The notes: generated by a model from the letters alone, not told the origin. 64,000 nt of DNA from Acidobacteriaceae bacterium (GCA_003131585.1 PKVW01000052.1:23010-87009), one strand, 5' to 3'. Positions 52,901 through 61,547 are shown, counted from the first letter of the stretch. Program-made: numbers and translations.

Positions 52901-54091
52901 GCCTTCGGCATGTACGACAATCTGGGGCGCCTGCTGCAGATTCGCGGCTTGATGCTGGATGTCACCGGCCTCCACACCTACCAATCGGAACTGCACCGGG
53001 AGCGCGACTTCTCGGGCAAGATTCTCAGCAATACGCAGAGCCTCATCCTGGTTGCCGACGCCGCCGGCCTCATCAGCTACGCCAACCGCCGCTGGTACGA
53101 AGCCGGCTTCGAGCAGCGTGAACTTCTGGGGCGTCCCCTGTTGGAGCTGGCGGCTCCCGGCTACGTCCGTCCTCTGGCGGATGCGCTGCAGGCCACTCTG
53201 CGCGGCGGACAGGTCGACAACCTGGAACTGCAGATCATGCGCGGCAACGGCAATGCCGGTCAGTTCTCGGTCAACCTCAGCCCCATGCGCGACGAGCAGG
53301 ACAACATCAACAGCATCGTGGTGGTCATGACCGACATCACCGACTCCGCCGAACTGCGCGGCAAACTCGTTCACGCCGAGAAAATGGCGGCGGTGGGACA
53401 ACTGGTCTCCGGCGTCGCCCACGAAGTAAATAATCCCTTGACCGCGATTCTCGGTTTTGCCGACCTGCTACTGGAGAATCCCGAACTTCCAGAAACCGCG
53501 CGGAAAGACCTGCGCGTCATCCTGCAGGAAGCGCAGCGCACCAAACAGATCGTGCAGAACCTGCTCAGCTTCGCCCGCCAGATGCCGCCCCAGCGCAACG
53601 CCGTGCAGATCAACCTCATCCTGCGCCGCACCATCCAGTTGCGCTCGTACGACTTCAACAGTCACGGGGTCGACATTGTTGAACATCTCGACGAGGAACT
53701 GCCCGATGTCATCGGCGACGCCCACCAACTGCAGCAGGTTTTTCTCAACATCCTGAACAACGCCTACGACGCCGTGCACGAAGCCGGCCGCCCCGCCCGC
53801 ATCGAGATCATGACCACCAAGGCCGGCGATGCCGTCGAAGTTTCTTTCTGCGACAACGGCTACGGCATTTCCCGGCCCGATCGCATTTTCGATCCCTTCT
53901 TCACCACCAAGGAAGTCGGCAAGGGAACCGGCCTCGGCCTCAGCATCTGCTATGGCATCGTGAAGGAGCACGGAGGCGAAATCCTCTGCCACAACAACGC
54001 CGATGGGCAGGGAGCCACCTTCATCGTCCGCTTTCCCGCAGCGCCCCACACTGCCTCTCTGGGTGTGGCCGCAGGAGTAAATCAACCATGA
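49991..54091 (+). CDS. Multi-sensor GAF/PAS histidine kinase (1366 residues)
   Basis: No membrane segment, so cytoplasmic. Domain order: GAF1 (about 15-175), GAF2 (190-345), GAF3 (360-520), a fourth GAF (530-760) interrupted by a repeat insert, PAS1 (770-870, with CPFC), PAS2 (880-990), PAS3 (1010-1120), HisKA (GVAHEVNNPLTAILGFADLL) and HATPase_c (N box FLNILNNAYDAVHEAG, GTGLGLSICYGIV). ATG 49991 is used; GTG 49964 is in frame. Overlaps the response regulator by four bases (ATGA). Confidence 0.92.
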   Translation: MAEGNAKAPSPEVRAPANSDDAFQKLLLRIAAQAAQRADAASLIHLFCRATREFFQVSGVYFWRRHAGDELVGEQADGKLAERFVGLRLLPQQSAVTAEAVRDRRTIFVNQVQSSPTFPAARQFEARSLMAAPLVVFDEVIGAATFLHDSDEAFFNEDLAAKATILAGQLGSLLEATRLGEASREEHRRAEILTEVAHALHGTPDVAAVLEALADRLRLLLRTRLVSVLLRREGPFELRAVSAETPQLANSFRAGHDRQTIRFAADLAQRAVSAGESLTISISGDQHSLGSLVSPGMLIAAPFRTARTQGAILVYPRHDGVFTAEEKSLVSAISGFGAVALAHAELSATAQAQAHELHQLLEISSELSSSGDLEHFLQAFVVRAADFLGFGRCFIALLEDGQFRVRHAVIRGESRRMDTAYPEGIATRALRAKEVFWSDDVRELVGANLEVIAEYQARQLLAVPLLGADGTVLGMFGVLDRLDDTGISQQDIRRARALTAQVSVVLEVAHNLHQSEQHRRRSQALTRLAREIDGLLRLPDFARKFVERAIELAGARAGAVALFQDGRFQTLALHPLLPATGPTAASSEPRLPESRPEETRLARRPSPDHSTHDRPNQDYPNQDHPNQDYPNQDHPNQDHLTQDPPSQDRTVAAHAVATPARAEDRALQQRLVQAFSELVAKRAEAIVSGSAGELFGPELASSLGWSDCVVVRLPGSNGELAGLLCLSGRARPLAAEDRDLLQAIAGHAAMALENARLFTRIEQANRHWVEIFDAITDSIVVHDEADKVLRVNRSLAAMIGVAPSALIGVNMRALLALTSEAALYSCPFCRSMGDDSDEFVHPSLDRTYLVSTSRVHGASGENLQTIHVLKDVTDRREAERRYRELFDNIQEGLFFSTPEGRFIEVNDALVAMLGYSSREELLQVDIPTQVYFSPEQRQRYAEALEKDGHLRNFEATLRRKNGSPIYVLINAFGMYDNLGRLLQIRGLMLDVTGLHTYQSELHRERDFSGKILSNTQSLILVADAAGLISYANRRWYEAGFEQRELLGRPLLELAAPGYVRPLADALQATLRGGQVDNLELQIMRGNGNAGQFSVNLSPMRDEQDNINSIVVVMTDITDSAELRGKLVHAEKMAAVGQLVSGVAHEVNNPLTAILGFADLLLENPELPETARKDLRVILQEAQRTKQIVQNLLSFARQMPPQRNAVQINLILRRTIQLRSYDFNSHGVDIVEHLDEELPDVIGDAHQLQQVFLNILNNAYDAVHEAGRPARIEIMTTKAGDAVEVSFCDNGYGISRPDRIFDPFFTTKEVGKGTGLGLSICYGIVKEHGGEILCHNNADGQGATFIVRFPAAPHTASLGVAAGVNQP
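51833..51937 (+). repeat. Seven 15-bp tandem repeats (PNQDx) inside a GAF domain
   Basis: Seven 15-base units encoding PNQDY/PNQDH variants (last two degenerate: LTQDP, PSQDR). The inserted linker, about 60 residues, is hydrophilic and rich in Asn, Gln, Asp, Pro. It splits GAF4 between ALFQDGRFQTLALHPLLPA and a helix beginning ALQQRLVQAFSELVAK. Confidence 0.9.
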
Positions 54092-54489
54092 CCACCCCCG
54101 CCATCCAACCCGTCCTCTTGCCGGTTCTGCTCATCGAAGACGAGCCTTCCATCATGGCTCTAGTGAGCGCCACTCTCGAGCGCAACGGCTATGACGTCGT
54201 ATGCATCGAGTCCGGCGCCGAGGCCCTGCGCCTGCTGGAAAAAGGCCAATTTCTGGGCGTGGTTTCCGACATGCGCACGCCCGGCGGCGTCGACGGCGCC
54301 CAGGTGCATTCCTGGATTTCCGCCAACCGCCCCGATCTGGTCCACAAAGTCGTCATCATTACCGGCGACTACGCCAACGAAGAAACGGTCACCACCTTGC
54401 GCAAGATCGGCGCTCTTTATCTGGAGAAGCCGTTCCGCGTGCAGGATCTCATCTCCGCCGTCGAGAGAACCATGGGGAAAGCCCGGTGA
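54088..54489 (+). CDS. Single-domain response regulator
   Basis: 133 residues. Receiver: acidic pair in LIEDEPSIMALV (E/D at about 16-17), phospho-Asp in VVSDMRTPGG, Lys near KPFRVQDL. Translated from ATG overlapping the kinase stop. C-terminal Glu/Arg tail. Likely an intermediate or phosphate sink of the kinase upstream. Confidence 0.92.
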   Translation: MTTPAIQPVLLPVLLIEDEPSIMALVSATLERNGYDVVCIESGAEALRLLEKGQFLGVVSDMRTPGGVDGAQVHSWISANRPDLVHKVVIITGDYANEETVTTLRKIGALYLEKPFRVQDLISAVERTMGKAR

Positions 54490-56018
54490 GCGCCGCGCTG
54501 AACAAGCCGCCTCTCGGCAAGACCGCTCTGAGCAGAACCGATCTGAACCGGGAAGATCTTCGCGTCCGTCTCTTGATCGTCGACGACGAGCAGAGTATCC
54601 GCAAGCTCTGCGTCACCGTGGGCGAGGCCCTGGGCTTCATCTGCCTCGAAGCCGACAGCGGCGAGTCCGCCCTGGTCCTGCTCGAAGAGCAACCCGTTCA
54701 CATGATCCTCAGCGACATGGTCATGCCTCACATGTCAGGCCTCGAATTCCTGGAGAAGGTAAAAAAACTTCTGCCCCGCACCGAAGTCGCGCTCATGACC
54801 GGACACGGCTCCATCGAGACCGCGGTGCAGTCCATGAAGCTCGGCGCCTACGACTACATCACCAAGCCATTCTCTCCGCTTGAAGAACTCCGGCTGTTTT
54901 TGCGGCGCATGGCCGAGAAAGTCCGGCTGGTCGAGGAAAACGAATTCCTGCGCCAGCGTATGGATGCCGAGACCGCGGTACATGGCATCGTCGGCTCCTC
55001 TGCCAAGATTCAGGAAGTGCTGCGTGTGGCCTCGCGGCTCAAGGACACCCGCACCGCCGTTCTTATCTCCGGCGAAAGCGGCACCGGCAAGGAGCTTGTC
55101 GCCCGCGCCATTCATTTCCGCGGCGCCTTCGCCAACCGCCCCTTCGTCGCCGTCGATTGCGGTTCGCTCGTGCCCACGCTGATCGAGAGCGAACTCTTCG
55201 GCTACGAAAAAGGAGCCTTCACCGGCGCTCTGAAATCCAAGCAGGGACTCTTCCAATCCGCCGACACCGGCTCGGTTTTCCTGGATGAAATCGGCGAACT
55301 GCCGCTTGAATTGCAGGCCAAGCTGTTGCGTGTGCTGCAAGAAAAAGAAGTCCGTCCCGTGGGCAGCAACCAGCGCGTCAAAGTGGACGTGCGCATCATT
55401 GCCGCGACCAACCACGATCTCGAAGCCGCCTACAAGAACGGAACCTTCCGCAAAGATCTCTACTTCCGCCTCAATGTTGTCACCGTACACGTTCCGGCGT
55501 TGCGCGAGCGCCGCAGCGATATTCCCATGCTGGTGAACTGGTTTTGCGAGCGTTACGCTCCCGGCGCGGATCTGCGCGTCTCCAGCGCCGCCATGAAAGC
55601 CTTGATGAACTACGACTGGCCGGGCAACGTGCGCGAGCTGGAAAACTGCGTGGAGCGCGCCGTCGCTCTGGGCAATGGAACCCTGATCGACCTCGGCGAT
55701 CTGCCTTCTTCCATCGCCGCCTTGAATGCGCCCGCGTCGCGACCGGCGTCAGACTCCGCGCCCGAACTGGTGTCCGATCTCGCGGCCGCTGCCGAATTGA
55801 ATTCCGCAGAGGGACCTGCCGCGGTTCCGCTCTCCACCACCGATCTGGAAGACATCGAACGCGCCACCATCCAGCGCGTCTTCGAGCAAGTCAAAGGCGA
55901 CAAGGCTCTCGCCGGGCGCATGCTCGGCATCAGCCGCGCCACGCTCTACCGTAAACTCAAACGCTACAACATCGGCGCAGTTTCAGCTTCCGGACCCTCA
56001 AGCCACACGCTGCAGTGA
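54486..56018 (+). CDS. NtrC-family sigma-54-dependent response regulator
   Basis: 510 residues from GTG 54486 overlapping the previous stop (GTGA). N-terminal extension of about 20 residues, receiver (RLLIVDDEQSIRKL, MILSDMVMPHMS), AAA+ with GESGTGKE Walker A, GAFTGA loop, ATNHDLEAAYKNG, and a Fis HTH at the end (RVFEQVKGDKALAGRMLGISRATLYRKLKRYN). With the kinase and receiver it forms a phosphorelay-like trio; target genes unknown. Confidence 0.94.
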   Translation: MSAALNKPPLGKTALSRTDLNREDLRVRLLIVDDEQSIRKLCVTVGEALGFICLEADSGESALVLLEEQPVHMILSDMVMPHMSGLEFLEKVKKLLPRTEVALMTGHGSIETAVQSMKLGAYDYITKPFSPLEELRLFLRRMAEKVRLVEENEFLRQRMDAETAVHGIVGSSAKIQEVLRVASRLKDTRTAVLISGESGTGKELVARAIHFRGAFANRPFVAVDCGSLVPTLIESELFGYEKGAFTGALKSKQGLFQSADTGSVFLDEIGELPLELQAKLLRVLQEKEVRPVGSNQRVKVDVRIIAATNHDLEAAYKNGTFRKDLYFRLNVVTVHVPALRERRSDIPMLVNWFCERYAPGADLRVSSAAMKALMNYDWPGNVRELENCVERAVALGNGTLIDLGDLPSSIAALNAPASRPASDSAPELVSDLAAAAELNSAEGPAAVPLSTTDLEDIERATIQRVFEQVKGDKALAGRMLGISRATLYRKLKRYNIGAVSASGPSSHTLQ

Positions 56019-56112
56019 ACGCCGCAGCCAGCATAACGGGCCGTGATCTCTTAGCGGCGCTCGCGCGATTGCGGACACCTTCAGCTTCTTCCCCCAAGTC
56101 TGACGTTCGGAC

Positions 56113-56142
56113 AAAAAAAACACCCTGAGAATACTCAGGGTG
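56113..56142 (-). terminator. Intrinsic terminator of the FecR-type gene
   Basis: On the minus strand: CACCCTGAG stem, TATT loop, CTCAGGGTG, then a run of eight T. Perfect nine-base-pair stem with U tract, 38 bases after the stop of the gene at 56180. Confidence 0.9.
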
Positions 56143-56179
56143 CTGGGACGATTCACATCCAACTCTTGCAGCTAAGCCT

Positions 56180-58543
56180 CTATGCTCCCGGAGGCTTCTG
56201 CTGCTCCTGCTGCCGTTTCTTCTCCTCGGGCGTCAGCGGCTTCGGTTGCTGCTTCTGCGGAGGCGTCGCCGGCTTCGCGGCTGCCGGAGGAGGCGTGTGC
56301 TGCGGCGGACGCTCGCTCGGCGGCGGAGTCGGCGGACGAGGAGCGGGTTCCTTCCGGTTCGGCTCGGGCTGATTGGGTGCAGGACGTGCGGCTTCGGGAC
56401 GATTGTTCGGCTGCGCCGCCGGTGGACGATTCGTTTCCGGCCGACTGTTGGGCTGCGCTGCCGGCGGACGGTTTGTCTCGGGACGATTCGGTGCTGGCTG
56501 ATTCGGCTGCGCCGCCGGTGGACGATTGGTCTCAGGACGCGCGTTGGGCTGCGCCGCCGGCGGACGATTGGTCTCGGGACGCGCGTTGGGTTGCGCCGCC
56601 GGAGGACGATTGGTCTCGGGACGATTTGTCTCCGGACGATTTGTCTCCGGACGGTTCGGCGCTGGCGGATTCGGCTGTGCCGCCGGTGCACGGTTAGTTT
56701 CCGGCCGCGCGTTCGGCTGATTCGTCTCGGGACGATTGTTCGGCGGGGCGGATGGTGGACGATTCGGCTGCGCGGGAACGGCCGCACCAGGACGCTCGTT
56801 CGGCGCCGGCTGATTGCCCGGACGATTCGCCGGTTGGTTTCCAGAGTTGGCCGGCGGCGTATTGCTGGGCTGGCCCGGTCGCGCAGCGTTTGGCTGGTTT
56901 CCCGGCGGGTTGCCCGGACGCCCCATGGTCGGGGTTGCCGGTTTGCCCGGAGGCGCCACTTTGACCATGGGGTGCGCAGCCGCAGCGGCTGCTGGACGCA
57001 AGCTCTGCATTTCGTGTTTCGCCAAAGGTTGTCCGGGATGCGCTGCCATCGCCTGTTGCTGTTTCGCAAACGGTACAGGCGGAGGCGGAGGCGTCGCCTT
57101 TGCAATCACCTGCCGGTTGGCTACCGCCGCGGGAGGCGCGGTCACATGATTCGCGGTGGCGGCCTTCGCTCCCAACACGCTCTCGCGTGTGGGAGCCACC
57201 GCAACCCTGGCGCTCACCGGCGCGGCGGCGATATCCCGCGCGCTCACGGTAACCGCCGCTTTGCCTACGGGCTGCGCGCCCGCGAAGGCGCGTTGCGGAA
57301 CGACTGTCACCGCGCCTTGCACGCTTCGGTTCGCATACGTGATGTTCGTCACGTTTGTCGCGGTCTTGTTGATGATGGTGGTGTTATAAACGTTCGTGAT
57401 CGTGGTGGTACTGACGGTCGTATTGCTGACGTTGATCCGGTTCTCGTATCCCCGGCTGACGCGATACGACGGCACATAAACTTCCCGCGGCCCCAGCGGG
57501 AACCACCCGACATCGCCGCCGAAGCCCACTCCACCGGCGCCAATAAATACCACCAGCGCGGGCGCATATACGGCTTGCACTTCCACTGGCCCGGCCACCC
57601 AACCCCAGCGGCCGGTAACGCTCACCCAGCGTCCATAGTGGAATGGGGCGTAGCCCCACGAAGAGTCATCCACCCATGTATATCCCCAGGGAGCAATCCA
57701 ATCCCAGTGGCCCTCGTGATAAGGCGCCCAGCCTGCGGCAACCTGGTTGGGGAACCAGACGTGGCCGTAGTTCGAATCGTCGCGCCAGTCGCCGTTGTCG
57801 TCCAGATCCTGATAACCGACCACATCGTGCGACACATATTGCGCCGAGCGCGATTCGTCGTAGCGGTGATCTCGGCCGTCCGCCCAATTGTCAAACTGGT
57901 CGGATGCTCCGATTTGTTCCACGTCGGCGTTCAGCGAGTCCGTCCCGCTGAACGCGCCTCTCTGTCCGGCGTGCAGCGTATACGTCTGGCCGTTGCCGGT
58001 GGCCTCGCCGTCGCCTGCGCGGAGGCTGACGATTGTGTTGCTTCCGTCTTCACTCGCTTCCAGCCGGTAACTCCCGGGCTGCGATATCGTAAAGGCCAGA
58101 TTGGGCGTATCGATCTCGAAGACATCGTCGCGGTCCAGCCGCCGCACCCGAATGTTAACCGCGCCTGAACTCAACTGAATCTGCGCCGTGTGGTCGTCCA
58201 GGTTCAGAAAAGAGACGCCGGTGTTGGCCGAGAGGCGAATGACGGCCGATCCCAGTTGCAGCTCGGCGCGCGAGTCCTTGTCCGCCCAGAGCTTGTCGCC
58301 AGTAGTCATGGGCCGATTGTCGACCGCCTGCACCCAGTCCGTTTCGCCCGCCGGCTGGAACGAAACCGAGCCCTCCATGTAGCCGAGTCGAGCCACTCGG
58401 CTGGGCGGATCGTCTTGTGGTTGTTGATCCTGCTGATCCTGATCTGGGTCTTGAGCGGCCGCTCGTGCGGGTAGAACGATAGTCGTGAGCGCAATCCCGA
58501 GCACCGCGCTCCACCAGCCTAACTTCTTCAGTGCCTTATCCAT
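56180..58543 (-). CDS. FecR-domain surface protein with tryptophan-rich and PETNRP repeat regions
   Basis: 787 residues. Signal peptide MDKALKKLGWWSAVLGIALT to about residue 30. FecR-like domain (about 45-220, VARLGYMEGSVSFQPAGETD, RAELQLGSAVIRLSANTGVS). Then a Trp/Tyr/Gly-rich region (about 235-365, GYQDLDDNGDWRDDSNYGHV, EGHWDWIAPWGYTWVDDSSW), DUF6600-like. C-terminal 230 residues are low-complexity Pro/Asn/Arg repeats. GGAGG before ATG 58543. No FecI sigma factor nearby, so it is likely a structural or surface protein rather than an iron regulator. Confidence 0.88.
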   Translation of the reverse strand: MDKALKKLGWWSAVLGIALTTIVLPARAAAQDPDQDQQDQQPQDDPPSRVARLGYMEGSVSFQPAGETDWVQAVDNRPMTTGDKLWADKDSRAELQLGSAVIRLSANTGVSFLNLDDHTAQIQLSSGAVNIRVRRLDRDDVFEIDTPNLAFTISQPGSYRLEASEDGSNTIVSLRAGDGEATGNGQTYTLHAGQRGAFSGTDSLNADVEQIGASDQFDNWADGRDHRYDESRSAQYVSHDVVGYQDLDDNGDWRDDSNYGHVWFPNQVAAGWAPYHEGHWDWIAPWGYTWVDDSSWGYAPFHYGRWVSVTGRWGWVAGPVEVQAVYAPALVVFIGAGGVGFGGDVGWFPLGPREVYVPSYRVSRGYENRINVSNTTVSTTTITNVYNTTIINKTATNVTNITYANRSVQGAVTVVPQRAFAGAQPVGKAAVTVSARDIAAAPVSARVAVAPTRESVLGAKAATANHVTAPPAAVANRQVIAKATPPPPPVPFAKQQQAMAAHPGQPLAKHEMQSLRPAAAAAAHPMVKVAPPGKPATPTMGRPGNPPGNQPNAARPGQPSNTPPANSGNQPANRPGNQPAPNERPGAAVPAQPNRPPSAPPNNRPETNQPNARPETNRAPAAQPNPPAPNRPETNRPETNRPETNRPPAAQPNARPETNRPPAAQPNARPETNRPPAAQPNQPAPNRPETNRPPAAQPNSRPETNRPPAAQPNNRPEAARPAPNQPEPNRKEPAPRPPTPPPSERPPQHTPPPAAAKPATPPQKQQPKPLTPEEKKRQQEQQKPPGA
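56400..56720 (-). repeat. PETNRPPAAQPN tandem repeats in the FecR-type gene
   Basis: Multiple units of 18 to 36 bases encoding RPETNRP and AAQPN variants (NARPETNRPPAAQPN, NRPETNRPETNRP). Repeat number could vary between strains. The minus-strand region is strongly C-rich on plus, producing long spurious open frames on the other strand. Confidence 0.85.
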
Positions 58544-58811
58544 AGTCAATGCCTCCAAACTTTTGTATTCGCGAAACCCGACGAGAGCCATGAACGGACG
58601 ATGGCGTCCAGTCGATACATTCAGCAGAGTACTCAGCGGCGTAGTGAGAGGATAAGTATGTGGGCAGCGGTGAGTCTGAGCAGAATTGCTCACTTGCGGG
58701 AGCGCGGCAAGACTGGATTCCAGTCTGTGAATATCCGCTACGAAAATATTTTCAACGGAGTGCGTGCGGCACTATGCTCGGGTTGAGTTTTCTTTTTTTC
58801 TGAAATGCGTT
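58544..58811. other. Upstream region of the FecR-type gene
   Basis: 268 bases with no gene. It contains ATGAACGGACGATGGCGTCC and a TTTTCTTTTTTTCTG pyrimidine run at 58788-58802. Promoter for the minus-strand gene should lie here; none stands out. Confidence 0.45.
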
Positions 58812-58930
58812 GAAGGGGATACCCCTCCCCCTTGGGTCTAGTGGAATCATCGGTTTAGCACGGAATTCCCCGCAAAATCGGGAGCCTAAAGGACTTAGAT
58901 ACTAAAATCCGCAAAACAAAGGGCTTAGGA
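58812..58930 (-). repeat. Uninterrupted copy of the AAGTCCTTTG intergenic repeat element
   Basis: On the minus strand: CCTAAGCCCTTTGTTTTGCG, a second TAAGTCCTTTAG unit, GATTTTGCGGGGAATTCCG, TGCTAAACCGATGATTCCAC, TAGACCCAAGGGGGAGGGG. It is the reference copy for the element split by the IS1595-type transposon at 22829-24975. Confidence 0.85.
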
Positions 58931-59127
58931 GCGCGACGATGTAGGTTCACCCGACCGTCACGGCCTCGACCATGATCGCGCAATTTTGATGGCGGCGCAA
59001 GGTCAGATGTCACAGAGCGGCTGTGGATTTTTCTGGCTGCATCGCAAAATCTCTCGCGTCAGACAGCATCGCCGCCCAACTTCCAAAAATCGCGGCAGGT
59101 GGGAGATCCTCAGTTATGATGGTGCCG
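58931..59127. other. Intergenic sequence with no recognised feature
   Basis: 197 bases downstream of the repeat element, before the stop of the gene at 59128. Nothing recognised. Confidence 0.5.
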
Positions 59128-59373
59128 TCAACGGTGGACTAGCCCCTTGGCCGGTTTTTTCTTCGGTACCTTCGCGCCTTTCTTGCGCGCTTCGGAGAGT
59201 CCAATCGCGATCGCTTGCTTCCGGCTTTTAACGGCGCCACCTTTCCCGCCCTTACCCGACCGGAGCGTGCCTTTTTTCTTTCGACGCATGGCGCTCGCGA
59301 CTGTCTTACCCGCGGTTTTACCGTACTTGCCGCTGGATTTCTTTCGTGAATGGGAACTCTTCTTGTTGGCCAT
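59128..59373 (-). CDS. Small basic protein (DUF6496-like)
   Basis: 81 residues, about one third Lys/Arg. MANKKSSHSRKKSSGKYGKT, ASAMRRKKKGTLRSGKGGKG, then KSRKQAIAIGLSEARKKGAK. The AIAIGLSEARK motif is typical of a small basic family (DUF6496) of unknown role, likely nucleic-acid binding. AAGGAAGGAGAA before ATG 59373. Follows the pyrophosphatase gene. Confidence 0.85.
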   Translation of the reverse strand: MANKKSSHSRKKSSGKYGKTAGKTVASAMRRKKKGTLRSGKGGKGGAVKSRKQAIAIGLSEARKKGAKVPKKKPAKGLVHR

Positions 59374-59429
59374 GAAATTCTCCTTCCTTCTTAGAGTTGA
59401 ATTTTCAACGAGCGGTCGGGTCACTGACC

Positions 59430-59996
59430 TCAGCGCCGGCGAGCGGCGCGAATACCGTCTTCGATCCTTTTCCTCGCTTGCTTTGGTCCTTTGACGCCGA
59501 TGATCCGATATGTCTTGCCGCTCAGCTCGTGATAATTCACAAAAAAATCTTCCAGTTCGCGGAGGAACCGCTTGCCCAAGTCGTCGATGTGTTTGATGTC
59601 GGCGAAGCTGTGATTTTCCTGCTCTACCGCGACAACTCGATCGTTGCGTTCCTTGTCCTTCTTGCCGTGCTGCTCGCCTTCAATGATTCCAATCAGTCGA
59701 CACTTCAGAACGCACCCTGGGAAGGCGGGTTCGTCCATCAGGACCAAGACATCCACGGGATCGCCGTCTTCGGCTTTCGTCCGAGGAATGAAACCGAAAT
59801 CGTAGGGAAACGCCATCCCTGCCGGCAAAACCTTCTTCAACTCAAAAACTTTGTGCTCCGGATCGAACGCGTATTTGTTGCGGCTGCCTTTCGGCGTCTC
59901 GATCACTATCTGAAGAATTGCGGTATCGTCTTGATCCAAGGGTTGGAGCCGGGACGGATCCGCAAGCGCGCTCGTGGGCCTTGCATTCTTACTCAT
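59430..59996 (-). CDS. ppa: Inorganic pyrophosphatase, family I
   Basis: 188 residues. Hydrolyses PPi to phosphate. Conserved metal-binding pattern: KVLPAGMAFPYDFGFIPRTK, EDGDPVDVLVLMDEPAFPGC (the DGDPxD motif), KDKERNDRVVAV, and IDDLGKRFLRELEDFFVNYH. The N-terminus (about 20 residues) is extended compared with E. coli. Start overlaps the upstream membrane-protein stop (ATGA). Confidence 0.95.
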   Translation of the reverse strand: MSKNARPTSALADPSRLQPLDQDDTAILQIVIETPKGSRNKYAFDPEHKVFELKKVLPAGMAFPYDFGFIPRTKAEDGDPVDVLVLMDEPAFPGCVLKCRLIGIIEGEQHGKKDKERNDRVVAVEQENHSFADIKHIDDLGKRFLRELEDFFVNYHELSGKTYRIIGVKGPKQARKRIEDGIRAARRR

Positions 59997-60511
59997 CGAA
60001 CCTCCTCTTTATTCTTTGTCGGCAATTTACGGCGCACAGAAGTATGCAGCGGGCTGTTTGAAGCGTTGAAGCGGTGTGCGCGAGCACGTCTCCACAGTGT
60101 TTCGCGGAGTTCCCAGAGCGCCACTGAGGTCACGAACCAAGCGAGCGTCGCGCCGGTCAGCACAATACCCGTTGCAGAATGCGGCAGTCTTTGCCAAACG
60201 ACGAGAGCGAAGACGACGAGTCCGACGCTTCCCATCGATGCGCCGACTGCATCCACGCCCGCAGCTACTCTGCCACGTTCCGTGCCTTCTTTGCCGGCAC
60301 GTTCCTTTTTTTGCTTCTCATGTTTTTCGATCAGAGTCGCTGTCGCAGGAAGGATGGCGGGAAACGCCAGGAAGAGGCCGCCGATTTCAGGGCCAAAGCG
60401 TTTTGCGATGACTCCCGCCAAAGCCGTAACGGCACCGCCGAAAACAAAACGGACAAGATATTCAGACCAGTGTGATTGTCTCAGCCCGGACGCATCGAGT
60501 TTAATTTTCAC
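59993..60511 (-). CDS. DUF3147-like membrane protein
   Basis: 172 residues from GTG 60511, which overlaps the upstream stop. Four hydrophobic segments (about 18-38 YLVRFVFGGAVTALAGVIAK, 45-65 GGLFLAFPAILPATATLIEK, 90-112, 118-140). Related to the next gene upstream by eye (LVRFVFGGA, LLFGAAPS-like). Function unknown. In the ppa operon. Confidence 0.75.
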   Translation of the reverse strand: MKIKLDASGLRQSHWSEYLVRFVFGGAVTALAGVIAKRFGPEIGGLFLAFPAILPATATLIEKHEKQKKERAGKEGTERGRVAAGVDAVGASMGSVGLVVFALVVWQRLPHSATGIVLTGATLAWFVTSVALWELRETLWRRARAHRFNASNSPLHTSVRRKLPTKNKEEVR

Positions 60512-60858
60512 CTTGCTAACCCGAGCACGGCATACCAGAGACCGAAAGCGCAACCGAACCACAACGTCATTGACAAGCTCGTGACGGGAAGAACGGGCAG
60601 CTGCCGACGAATGAGCAACCGGCCCACAACGGATGCATAGACGAAGAAGGCCAAGGAGCCAAGGAGCATCGACCTCGCTTCAATGCTCGCGTATCCTTTG
60701 GCCTCTTTCATCACCGTCAGAATCAGGGTCGCGAGGGCTACCGAAGGGGCAGCTCCAAAGAGTCCAGCGAAGCTTTTCGGCTTCAGCAAGTCCCCTAACA
60801 GGGCAAAGGCAGAAACCACCAGTCCGCCCACGACCACTCGCACCAGAAATTCCTTCAC
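60508..60858 (-). CDS. DUF3147-like membrane protein
   Basis: 116 residues with four hydrophobic segments (about 5-25 VRVVVGGLVVSAFALLGD, 35-52, 65-83 SMLLGSLAFFVYASVVGR, 90-110). Its GGLVVSAFALLGDLLKPKSF region resembles the downstream paralogue. First gene of the ppa operon. No ribosome binding site evident. Confidence 0.75.
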   Translation of the reverse strand: MKEFLVRVVVGGLVVSAFALLGDLLKPKSFAGLFGAAPSVALATLILTVMKEAKGYASIEARSMLLGSLAFFVYASVVGRLLIRRQLPVLPVTSLSMTLWFGCAFGLWYAVLGLAR

Positions 60859-61547
60859 ACGAACCGGCCGCCGGCTATCGTCATAGTGTCGCTCTTTATA
60901 GTGTCGCTCTGTCGCTCCATCGTTTACGCCATGGTTTAAATTGCCCCGTCCGCATCGCCAGGGCGGGATTTGAGTAATGTGCGGCGTTCCAAGGCGTGCC
61001 CGGAAATTGCACCATTACCGCATCGCTCCGAACCATTCATCGCCTTCTCCTCAGCCCGCGAGAGCGTTCGACAACAGCGCGGGCGAGCCATTCTACTCAC
61101 CCCCGTCAACCAAAGACAAGTTGCAACCAAGATAAACTTCTCTGCCACAGGGGTCAGTCGAGAATTAAGGAAAGATCCGGACAACGGGAAATCAGGTTTA
61201 CTGTGTAGCCTCCCCACCGAGTGTTCCTTAGGGGGATCGACCCAACTACATTGCACGGTCTGTCCCAAGGCACTCGCAGCGCAGATTATGGTTGGCAGTT
61301 GAGACTTCCGTCTCACCCTGAGACACCGATCGCGCCGACGCCCTCTCGCCGCACCTGCGGAGCTCCTAACTTGCTGAAAACTCTAGCTCCCCGGTGCTAA
61401 TCCTTCCGTTCGGCACTGTGGTCTCGCTCGTGCTTCTCTTTCTGCCATAACCGCGTGTTCTGGCTCCCCAAATCTCTTCCTAACCGGGAAGAGGGGGAGC
61501 CCAACCGCATTTATGAGTTAGGGAGGAAACAGCAGGTTCCTCCACTT
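60859..61547. other. Intergenic region without a recognised gene
   Basis: Nearly 700 bases with no coding signal I accept. It should hold the promoter of the minus-strand ppa operon and possibly remnants; open frames here have poor codon use. Confidence 0.5.

Noticed and set aside
56246..58168. 640-codon plus-strand open frame opposite the FecR-type gene
   Set aside because: Product is an Arg-rich, repeat-driven artefact of the C-rich PETNRP repeats. The minus-strand gene has a signal peptide, domains, a ribosome binding site and a terminator.
60936..61316. 126-codon minus-strand open frame in the ppa upstream gap
   Set aside because: No ribosome binding site, mixed composition, no similarity pattern; probably chance.
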